This document shows, piece by piece, positions 1-5,506 of a stretch of 7,465 nt of DNA. The notes beneath the pieces are model-generated. The model searched no databases, was not told the DNA's origin, and saw only the letters and a program-made list of their open reading frames with translations. Each line of letters starts with the position of its first letter. The stretch's first letter is position 1. Where the stretch lies: contig JBOFOQ010000011.1 of NCBI GenBank assembly GCA_051659505.1, positions 1-7,465 of the forward strand, given 5' to 3'. The stretch is from JAGNZR01 sp051659505 (GTDB lineage: Bacteria > Fusobacteriota > Fusobacteriia > Fusobacteriales > Fusobacteriaceae). A program made the translations under genes and the position numbers.

Positions 1-1
1 T

Positions 2-1606
2 AAACATGGATTAGAATCCTGGGGAGAAGATTTTGGTGTTCCTAAACCTAAGATAGATGATTGGCAAAATTTATCAATAAAAGAATATATACATCGTTGT
101 AAAGAAGATGTTAGTATAAATTTTTTATTATTCAAAAAAGAGTTTAAATATTTAAAGAAAATATATCCTAGTTATGCAAGAATAAAAAAGATAATAAACT
201 ATTTGAATTTTAAACTTGAATGTTTAGAAGAACAAGAAAGAGTAGGAATTAAAATTGATATTCCAAAAATACATGAAAACTTAAAACCATTAGAAAAAAT
301 GTTTTTTGATAAACAAAAAATATTGTCTAGTGTAATGCCTAAAGAAGGTGGAAAATTATTAAAAAAGAAACCTTCTGTATTATTTAAAAAGAATGGAGAT
401 ATATCTGAGAGTGGTTTAAAATGGTTTAAATATTTAGTTGATAATAATTTACCTAGAAATATAAATGAAGTCAGAGAAGAACCAAATCCTGGTTCTAGTA
501 CTCAATTAAAATCTTGGTTATTTTCTTTAGGTTGGATACCTGTAGTTTATAAAGAAAATAAAAAAAAAGAATTGATACCTCAAGTTTCAATTCAAGGAGA
601 AGGTTTATGTGAGTCTGTAAAAATTTTATATGAAATAGAACCTCAACTAGAAGAACTAGATATGTATTATAAAATTAGACATAGAATTGGTATGCTAAAC
701 TCTTTCTTAAATGAAGAAAAAGATAGTAGAGTAAAAGCTACAGCTCATGGTTTTACAAACACTTTAAGAATGAAACATGCTGTTCCTTGTGTAAATATGC
801 CTAAACCTAGTGTGTTTTATGGAGATGAAATAAGAAGCATTTTAATACCAGATGAAGGTCAAATCATGTGTGGTTCAGATGTTTCTTCATTAGAAGATAA
901 CACAAAACAACATTATATATATTTCTTTGACCCTGATTATGTAAATGAGATGAGAGTGCCTGGTTTTGACCCACATCTTGATATTAGTATTCTTGCAAAA
1001 TTAATTACTATAGAACAGTCTGATTTTTTTAAACTTACGAATAAAAAAATAGAATTAGAAAATTATATATTATTTGATGAAGAAAAAAAGAAATATGCAA
1101 TAGTAAAAATTGCAAGAGGAAAAGGTAAGACAGTGAATTTTGCATCTACATACGGAGCTGGAGCAGCTAAGATTGCCAAAACCGCTAAAATATCTTTAGA
1201 AGAAGGAAAACTATTACATAAAATTTATTGGGAAAGAAATAAAGCAATAAAGGAAGTTGTAAACTCTTGTGAAATAAAAGAAGTAAATGGACAAAAATGG
1301 TTATATAATCCTTTAAGTCAATTTTATATATTTTTAAAAAATGAAAAAGATATTTTTAGTAGTCTAAATCAGAATACTGGAGTATATGTTTTTGATAATT
1401 GGGTAAAAATTTATAAACAAAATTCTATAATACCAGTAAGATTTCAGGCACATGACGAGCTAATGCTAACTTGTTTCCCAGAACAAAAAGAAATAGTGGA
1501 TAAAATTCTTAGAGAATCTATGAAAAAAGTAAATGAAATGTTAAAACTAAATGTAGAAATTGGAATATCAATAGATTATGGACATAATTATGCAGAATGT
1601 CATTAA
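2..1606 (+). CDS. Family A DNA polymerase, T7-like, 5' end outside window
   Basis: This is a replicative DNA polymerase with 3'-5' proofreading; 534 residues are visible. The frame is open to the window edge. The first possible start inside (TTG at 203) is not the real one, because residues 1-67 are clear exonuclease sequence: HGLESWGEDFG, then an Exo III segment YIHRCKEDV with Asp36. The palm follows: NPGSSTQLKSWLFSLGW resembles the T7 polymerase stretch before its palm motifs. Motif A is DVSSLE (Asp293, Glu298). Motif B is R372-x3-K376-x7-Y384-G385. Motif C is HDE at 484-486. All catalytic residues of these motifs are present, so the enzyme should be active. The residue matching T7 Tyr526 is Phe380, as in E. 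coli Pol I. The N-terminal Exo I and II motifs lie outside the window. The gene ends 10 bases before the next start, which suggests co-transcription. The family call is secure; the phage lineage is inference. Confidence 0.96.
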   Translation, partial: KHGLESWGEDFGVPKPKIDDWQNLSIKEYIHRCKEDVSINFLLFKKEFKYLKKIYPSYARIKKIINYLNFKLECLEEQERVGIKIDIPKIHENLKPLEKMFFDKQKILSSVMPKEGGKLLKKKPSVLFKKNGDISESGLKWFKYLVDNNLPRNINEVREEPNPGSSTQLKSWLFSLGWIPVVYKENKKKELIPQVSIQGEGLCESVKILYEIEPQLEELDMYYKIRHRIGMLNSFLNEEKDSRVKATAHGFTNTLRMKHAVPCVNMPKPSVFYGDEIRSILIPDEGQIMCGSDVSSLEDNTKQHYIYFFDPDYVNEMRVPGFDPHLDISILAKLITIEQSDFFKLTNKKIELENYILFDEEKKKYAIVKIARGKGKTVNFASTYGAGAAKIAKTAKISLEEGKLLHKIYWERNKAIKEVVNSCEIKEVNGQKWLYNPLSQFYIFLKNEKDIFSSLNQNTGVYVFDNWVKIYKQNSIIPVRFQAHDELMLTCFPEQKEIVDKILRESMKKVNEMLKLNVEIGISIDYGHNYAECH

Positions 1607-1616
1607 AAATAAGATA

Positions 1617-1883
1617 ATGAAAAAAATATATTGTATAGAAAACAGAATTACTGAAAAAATAGATTGCAACCACATACATAATTATGAAAGGGTTCTTTAT
1701 TTTTCATCAAAATTAAATAGAAACATTCATTTTAAAATGATGTTAGAAATTACTGGAGCAAAATTTGAATACAAAGTATTTAGATATTTTGAAGGTAGTG
1801 ATATAGAGTGTGTTTTAAGCACTTATGAAATAGAAGCTAGTACTCCAACAGCAAAACAAATTAAAGAATTTATAAATATATAA
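1617..1883 (+). CDS. Hypothetical protein, 88 aa
   Basis: I do not recognise this protein. The frame also has ATGs at 1578 and 1590, but those lie inside the polymerase gene. I chose 1617 because it follows the polymerase stop by 10 bases, has an A-rich leader (AAAAATAAGATA) like its neighbours, and begins with MKKIYCIENR. Reading from 1578 would add 13 residues. The product is small and basic-to-neutral, with no signal peptide or membrane segment. A central stretch (IHFKMMLEITGAKFEYKVF) alternates in a way that suggests beta strands. The C-terminal TPTAKQIKEFINI looks helical. It lies between the polymerase and a run of further small genes, which suggests an early accessory phage protein, but nothing in it shows a function. 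It is probably real because it fills the gap exactly and ends 3 bases before the next ATG. Confidence 0.7.
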   Translation: MKKIYCIENRITEKIDCNHIHNYERVLYFSSKLNRNIHFKMMLEITGAKFEYKVFRYFEGSDIECVLSTYEIEASTPTAKQIKEFINI

Positions 1884-1886
1884 AAT

Positions 1887-1916
1887 ATGCAAATAAATGA
1901 TTATGAAGTAACAAAA
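1887..1916 (+). repeat. Direct repeat copy 1 (30 bp, 29/30 identical to 2323-2352)
   Basis: Upstream copy of a 30-bp direct repeat. The two copies start 436 bases apart and enclose the 117-aa gene. Recombination between them would remove that gene and leave one complete 81-aa gene. Confidence 0.9.
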
Positions 1917-1919
1917 TAA
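1887..1919 (+). pseudogene. 10-codon remnant copy of the 5' end of the 81-aa gene
   Basis: This tiny reading frame encodes MQINDYEVTK and then stops at TAA. It matches the first 10 codons of the gene at 2323 (MQINGYEVTK) at 29 of 30 bases; the only difference is GAT versus GGT at codon 5. After codon 10 the two sequences diverge: here an 8-bp repeat carrying TAA begins, whereas the other copy continues AAAGTTTTA. It has the same TAAAATATG start context as real genes nearby, so ribosomes may still start on it. The simplest reading is a broken-off duplicate. A deliberate leader peptide is the alternative. Confidence 0.7.
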
Positions 1920-1934
1920 CAAAATAACAAAATA
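1911..1934 (+). repeat. Tandem repeat, ACAAAATA x 3
   Basis: Three perfect head-to-tail copies of the 8-bp unit ACAAAATA. The first overlaps the last codons of the MQINDYEVTK remnant and supplies its TAA stop. The array ends 13 bases before the ATG at 1948 and so forms most of the leader of the 117-aa gene. Copy number could change by slippage. That would alter leader length only, since the stop lies in the first unit. Confidence 0.92.
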
Positions 1935-1949
1935 TAAAGAATATAATAT

Positions 1950-2303
1950 GTGACACATAAAGTAATAAAAATAGATGGAGAAAGTATAACTTTTGATAAT
2001 GATTGGGAACTTTACAGTAACCATGATAGTTCATGTTGTGAATCTCATTATTTAAGTTTTAGCGATATAACTTTAGAAGATTTTAAAGGTTTAGAATTTG
2101 ACTTATCAGAAAATAAGTTTTTTAAAAAAATTGAAAATTATGGAATTGAATTAATCCCTGTTAAAGGTTTTTCTATCAAAGTTCCAGCTTATGCTGAAAA
2201 TAATGGGTATTATTCCAGTAATTTATCACTAATTCTTGATAAAAAAGGAAAAGGAGAAAATTTTATAGAAGATATAGAAGATTGTCAAATTTGGAACGAG
2301 TAA
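1950..2303 (+). CDS. Hypothetical protein with a His-Asp-x2-Cys-Cys-Glu motif, 117 aa
   Basis: GTG is the only usable start: an in-frame TAA lies at 1944-1946 and there is no internal Met. An ATG two bases upstream (1948) has the expected leader but is out of frame and runs straight into TGA. The protein begins with a short strand-like segment (VIKIDGESITFDNDWEL). Next comes the distinctive HDSSCCESHY (His25, Cys29, Cys30, His33), then LSFSDITLEDFKGLEFDL, and later KGFSIKVPAYAENNGYYSSNLSLIL. The HD-x2-CCE pattern followed by acidic and glycine-rich strands recalls small beta-rich proteins of unknown function common in phages of Bacteroidota and Firmicutes (possibly DUF7448-like; this is from memory and weak). 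No enzyme motif is visible. The Cys/His cluster could bind metal, but that is inference. The gene lies between two copies of a 30-bp repeat. Confidence 0.78.
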   Translation: MTHKVIKIDGESITFDNDWELYSNHDSSCCESHYLSFSDITLEDFKGLEFDLSENKFFKKIENYGIELIPVKGFSIKVPAYAENNGYYSSNLSLILDKKGKGENFIEDIEDCQIWNE

Positions 2304-2322
2304 ATATCATTAATGAAAAATA

Positions 2323-2352
2323 ATGCAAATAAATGGTTATGAAGTAACAAAA
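2323..2352 (+). repeat. Direct repeat copy 2 (30 bp, partner of 1887-1916)
   Basis: Downstream copy of the direct repeat, forming the first 10 codons of the 81-aa gene. It differs from the upstream copy by a single base at codon 5 (GGT here, GAT there). Confidence 0.9.
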
Positions 2353-2568
2353 AAAGTTTTAAAAAATAAAGTAAAAATTTTTATAAAATCTAAAACAGAA
2401 AAAATAGAGTTTGCTTTTTCAGGAAAAGATGTAAATTCTGACGATTATTGGTATAGTCTTTCTATTGGTCAACAATTATTTGATATAAATATTGAAGACA
2501 GAACAATAGTTTGTCTTTATCCTATAATTAAAAATAAAACTTTTTGTCCAGTAATATATAAATTATGA
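2323..2568 (+). CDS. Hypothetical protein, 81 aa
   Basis: I do not recognise this protein. It starts at ATG 2323 behind an A-rich leader (GAAAAATA), and its stop overlaps the helicase start in ATGATG. It is Lys/Ile-rich. It opens with MQINGYEVTKKVLKNKVKIFIKS, given here as two pieces: MQINGYEVTKK and VLKNKVKIFIKS. Later come FAFSGKDVNSDDYWYSLSIG and a C-terminal TIVCLYPIIK. Alternating hydrophobic residues suggest a small beta-rich fold. There is no signal peptide or transmembrane helix. Its first 10 codons are duplicated upstream at 1887, so this is the intact copy of a locus that underwent a rearrangement. The 4-base overlap suggests it is translated together with the helicase, but no functional link can be shown from sequence. 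Confidence 0.8.
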   Translation: MQINGYEVTKKVLKNKVKIFIKSKTEKIEFAFSGKDVNSDDYWYSLSIGQQLFDINIEDRTIVCLYPIIKNKTFCPVIYKL

Positions 2569-3668
2569 TGACTGAAAAAGATAAAATACAATTAGAAATA
2601 GTTAATTCTTTACCTAAAGAACCTAATGGAAGACTTTTATTAGCTCCTAGAGTTGGTAAATCTCGTATTGCAATTGAAATTATAAAAAAGAATAATCCAA
2701 AATCAATTTTATGGGTTACTCCTTCTGCTGAATTAGCAAAAAAGGATATACCCAATGAATTTGAAGTTTGGAAAGCTAAAAAGTATTTAAAATGTCTTAC
2801 AACAATTACTTGGGCTTCATTAAGTAAAATAAGAGGGTATTATGAAATGATAATACTAGATGAAGAACAACTAATTACAGAGAATAATATATCAAACTTT
2901 TTACTTTTTAATTTAAAATATAAGTATATATTATCTATGACAGGGACACCTACTAAAGATTCTAGTAAAGAGAAACTTTATAAAATGTTGAATTTAAGCA
3001 TACTATATCAATTAGATATTAATAAGGCAGTTGATATGGGGTTATTAGCAAATTATGATATAAAAGTTATTAAATTACCTTTAGATACAAAAAGAAATAT
3101 GGAAATTAAAGGTAAAACTAAGACTTTTTATACTTCCGAAAAAGATAGTTACAATTATATAAATAATAAAATTATTGATGCACAAGAAAACTTTAGTCCT
3201 AATTTAAAAACACTGATTAGATTTAGAACTCAAAATATATATAATAGCAGAACTAAAACTAATTATGTAAAAAAATTAATTAAAGAATTAACAGGAAGAA
3301 AACTAATTTTTTGTTCTGATATAAAACAAGCAGAAGAATTAAGCCCTTACACATATCATAGTAAAACTAATAATGAACAATTAAGACAATTTATTAGTGG
3401 AGAAATAAATACAATTGCTATGGTTAATGCAGGTAGTGTGGGTTTTACCTATAAAGCAATAGACCATCTAATAATTGTACAAACAGGAACTGACACTAAT
3501 GGCTCAGTAAGTCAAAAAATAGCAAGGACATTAGTAGAACAAAAAAATTATAAAGCTACTATTTGGCTAGTATGTCTTGAAAAAACTAAAGACGAAGAGT
3601 GGGTAGAAAAGACTTTAGATAATTTTAATAGAAAAAAAGTTAAATACTTTAATGTACAAATAATATGA
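2565..3668 (+). CDS. Superfamily 2 (DEAD/DEAH-like) helicase
   Basis: An ATP-dependent DNA or RNA translocase, 367 residues, about the size of the bare two-RecA-domain core. Motif I is APRVGKS with Lys32. Motif Ia is near VTPSAEL (51-57). TWASL (82-86) fits the next DNA-contacting motif. The Walker B box is DEEQ (99-102). Motif III is SMTGTP (124-129). The second domain has KLIFCSD (246-252), NAGSVGFT (288-295, motif V) and QKIAR (Gln317, Arg321; motif VI with the arginine finger). No extra domains are present. The start is 2565 or the adjacent ATG at 2568, giving MM or M. It overlaps its upstream and downstream neighbours by 4 bases each. In a phage replication cluster such helicases are usually accessory factors for fork or recombination work, as with T4 UvsW-type enzymes. 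The precise role here is inference. Confidence 0.93.
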   Translation: MMTEKDKIQLEIVNSLPKEPNGRLLLAPRVGKSRIAIEIIKKNNPKSILWVTPSAELAKKDIPNEFEVWKAKKYLKCLTTITWASLSKIRGYYEMIILDEEQLITENNISNFLLFNLKYKYILSMTGTPTKDSSKEKLYKMLNLSILYQLDINKAVDMGLLANYDIKVIKLPLDTKRNMEIKGKTKTFYTSEKDSYNYINNKIIDAQENFSPNLKTLIRFRTQNIYNSRTKTNYVKKLIKELTGRKLIFCSDIKQAEELSPYTYHSKTNNEQLRQFISGEINTIAMVNAGSVGFTYKAIDHLIIVQTGTDTNGSVSQKIARTLVEQKNYKATIWLVCLEKTKDEEWVEKTLDNFNRKKVKYFNVQII

Positions 3669-4207
3669 AAATAAATTTAAAAAAAGTAAAAGAAAGATTA
3701 ATTTTAGAAGATGTTGGAGAAATAGACACTTACTTATTATATTTATTAGGTGTAGCTTATGATTTAAACTCTTTCTTTATCCCTCCAAGTTATGGGACAG
3801 ATATGGAAGAATTTAATATCATAATAAGATTTAATGAAAAAGAAAAAATTAATCCAGAATATTTAGAAGAAGAAATTGTAAGCCCTTTTGATTGGGTAAA
3901 AGAAGAGTATATTGCTCTATTTGAAAAAATTGGTAAAGGAGGGCATGTAAAAGAATCAGTTATACGAATGAAAAAACTCTTTACTGAAAATCCAGATATA
4001 AGAAAAAAAGAAGTCTTAAAAGCTACTTTTGCATATTTGTCTAATACAGATATAAAATATGTAAGAGAACCACATTATTTTATAGAAAAAGGAGTAGGTA
4101 CTTCTAAAACGTATGACTTACTTAATTGGATATATAAAGTGAGAGAAAAAGAAGAGATAGAAGAAAGTATAATCGAAGGATTCAATCCCAACAAAGCAAA
4201 AGTATGA
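3665..4207 (+). CDS. Hypothetical replication-module protein, 180 aa
   Basis: I do not recognise a named family. The protein is acidic and probably mostly helical after residue 60. The N-terminal third (KKVKERLILEDVGEIDTYLL) is followed by a short segment with Pro-Pro and Gly (FFIPPSYGTDMEEF). The most conserved-looking part is the C-terminal half: ENPDIRKKEVLKATFAYLSN, then TDIKYVREPHYFIEKGVG, then a Leu/Trp/Ile helix (YDLLNWIYKVREKEE). The start ATG overlaps the SF2 helicase stop, and its stop overlaps the DnaB-like gene start, both by 4 bases. Translational coupling to the replicative helicase makes a loader or adaptor role plausible, but no Walker A, zinc or helix-turn-helix motif supports it. 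There is no membrane segment or signal peptide. Confidence 0.85.
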   Translation: MKINLKKVKERLILEDVGEIDTYLLYLLGVAYDLNSFFIPPSYGTDMEEFNIIIRFNEKEKINPEYLEEEIVSPFDWVKEEYIALFEKIGKGGHVKESVIRMKKLFTENPDIRKKEVLKATFAYLSNTDIKYVREPHYFIEKGVGTSKTYDLLNWIYKVREKEEIEESIIEGFNPNKAKV

Positions 4208-5325
4208 ATTTTGTTACAGCAGTGTTAGAAGGACAAAAAGGACAAAATAAAGGTCTTCCTATGGGAGATGCTTTAAGTTCTTTTTCAAAACACATTGGAG
4301 GATTGCAAAGAAGCAGAATTTATGGAGTTGCCGCTTCACCAAAAGTTGGCAAAACTACTTTTGTTGATTTTGGATTTGTTATACAACCTTATCTATATGC
4401 TGTTGAAAATAACATAGATGTCGAATGGATTTATTATTCTTTTGAAATGGATAGGATAAGTAAAGAATTTGATTTTGCAACATATTTTTTATACAATGAT
4501 TTTAATATACTATCAATAAAATTAGAAAAAGGCATTACTTATGATGGTTCAAATACTATCGAATTATGTTCTGATTATTTAAGAGGGAGACTTCTTGATG
4601 ATAATGAAAAATTAATAAAAATAAATGAAGATATATTTGAAAAATTAAAAGAAATTTATTCAAAAAGAATTATACCCCTCTTTGGACAGTATGATAGTGA
4701 AGGAAATAAAATTAAAAAAGGAAAATTAATTCTTATTGAACATAAAGATAATCCAACAGGGATATATAAAAACTTAAAGGAAAAAGCTGAAAAAGAAGGA
4801 AAAATTGAGTATGATAAAGATAATTCTAGTAGAATAATTAGTTTTACTCCAAATAATCCTGAAAAATATACAATAGTTGTTATTGACCATTTAAGAAAAT
4901 TAATCCCTGAGAGAGGTTGGCAAATGAAACAAGTTGTAGATAAGATGTTAGATTATGAAGTTGAATTAAGAAATAATTTTTTGTTTACTTTTGTAAATGT
5001 TATTCACACAAACAGGAACGTAGCTTCTGTTGATAAAATGAAATTTCTTGGGGAAGAGTTGTATCCCACATCAGAGGATGTAAAAGACTCAGGGAATGTG
5101 TCAGAAGATGCAGATTATGTAATAACATTATTTAATCCTAATGATTCAAAATATGGTTTAAAAACACATTTTGGTTTAAAACTAAAAGATTCTTCAAACA
5201 ATCAACTTTACCCTTATTTAAGAACAATTCATTTAGTTGAAAGTAGGCACAGTTATTGTCCAGCTCATTTTATAGTAAATATGAAAGCAAATATTAAATC
5301 CTTTAAAAAAATAAAAATAAAATAA
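4204..5325 (+). CDS. DnaB-like replicative helicase ATPase, without DnaB N-terminal domain
   Basis: A RecA-fold ATPase matching the C-terminal domain of DnaB; it probably forms a ring that unwinds DNA at the fork. GLPMGDALSSF and GGLQRSRIYGVAASPKVGKT align with the DnaB entry segment and Walker A (Lys50, Thr51). YYSFEMDR carries the catalytic Glu81 (motif H1a). VVIDHLRKL is Walker B (Asp228). HTNR (268-271) is H3, and DVKDSGNVSEDADYVI is H4. SRH (347-349, Arg348) sits where the DnaB arginine finger lies. The protein is 373 residues. Only about 30 residues precede the ATPase core, so the primase-binding N-terminal domain is absent. The Walker A to B distance is 178 residues, longer than in bacterial DnaB, because of a Lys/Glu-rich insertion around 100-215. 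The start overlaps the preceding stop (ATGA). A RadA/KaiC-like recombinase is the less likely alternative. Confidence 0.88.
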   Translation: MNFVTAVLEGQKGQNKGLPMGDALSSFSKHIGGLQRSRIYGVAASPKVGKTTFVDFGFVIQPYLYAVENNIDVEWIYYSFEMDRISKEFDFATYFLYNDFNILSIKLEKGITYDGSNTIELCSDYLRGRLLDDNEKLIKINEDIFEKLKEIYSKRIIPLFGQYDSEGNKIKKGKLILIEHKDNPTGIYKNLKEKAEKEGKIEYDKDNSSRIISFTPNNPEKYTIVVIDHLRKLIPERGWQMKQVVDKMLDYEVELRNNFLFTFVNVIHTNRNVASVDKMKFLGEELYPTSEDVKDSGNVSEDADYVITLFNPNDSKYGLKTHFGLKLKDSSNNQLYPYLRTIHLVESRHSYCPAHFIVNMKANIKSFKKIKIK

Positions 5326-5331
5326 AATATG
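5323..5331 (+). promoter_or_regulatory. A/T-rich translation start context TAAAATATG
   Basis: The TAA stop of the DnaB-like gene, AAT, then the ATG of the 56-aa gene. The identical 9 bases recur at 1881-1889 and at 5501-5509. No Shine-Dalgarno sequence precedes any of them, which fits the leader style of Bacteroidota. This is a recurring pattern, not a proven element. Confidence 0.5.
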
Positions 5332-5499
5332 GAAGAAGAATGTAAAATTGAATTAACTACAATGTATGAAGAACATTTTATTGACATACATGGAACTAAA
5401 GAACAAATACTTGAACTAATAAAATATTGGTATAACCGAAATGAGCTTTTTAAGGAAGGTATAGATATGTTGGTAAAAAGAAATAAAATAGATAAATAA
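5329..5499 (+). CDS. Small hypothetical protein, 56 aa
   Basis: A short frame beginning MEEECKIELTTMYEEHF and ending LVKRNKIDK, translated directly from the sequence. I do not recognise it. It starts 3 bases after the DnaB-like stop and ends with TAA 7 bases before the Sak4-like ATG, filling the gap exactly. Both borders carry the TAAAATATG context. The N-terminal half is acidic (EEE, YEEHF) and strand-like. The middle (TKEQILELIKYWYNRNELF) looks like an amphipathic helix with aromatic residues, and the tail is basic. It has one Cys and no membrane segment. A small protein of this shape could be an adaptor or inhibitor, but nothing shows this. The exact fit and intact frame argue that it is real despite its size. 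Confidence 0.68.
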   Translation: MEEECKIELTTMYEEHFIDIHGTKEQILELIKYWYNRNELFKEGIDMLVKRNKIDK

Positions 5500-5506
5500 A
5501 TAAAAT

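Noticed and set aside
203..1606. A complete gene starting at TTG 203
   Set aside because: The frame is open to the left window edge, and the 67 codons before TTG encode recognisable exonuclease sequence, so the gene simply starts outside.
1578..1616. An upstream start for the 88-aa protein overlapping the polymerase
   Set aside because: The ATGs at 1578 and 1590 lie within polymerase coding sequence. ATG 1617 has the usual A-rich leader and leaves a normal gap.
1815..2024. A 69-aa minus-strand reading frame rich in Phe, Tyr and Ile that looks like a membrane peptide
   Set aside because: It is the reverse of A/T-rich coding and leader sequence. It overlaps two + strand genes and the tandem repeat, and the region's transcription is all on the other strand.
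2528..2755. A 75-aa minus-strand reading frame
   Set aside because: It lies antisense to the Walker A region of the SF2 helicase, which is a certain gene; hydrophobic composition is expected from reversed A/T-rich codons.
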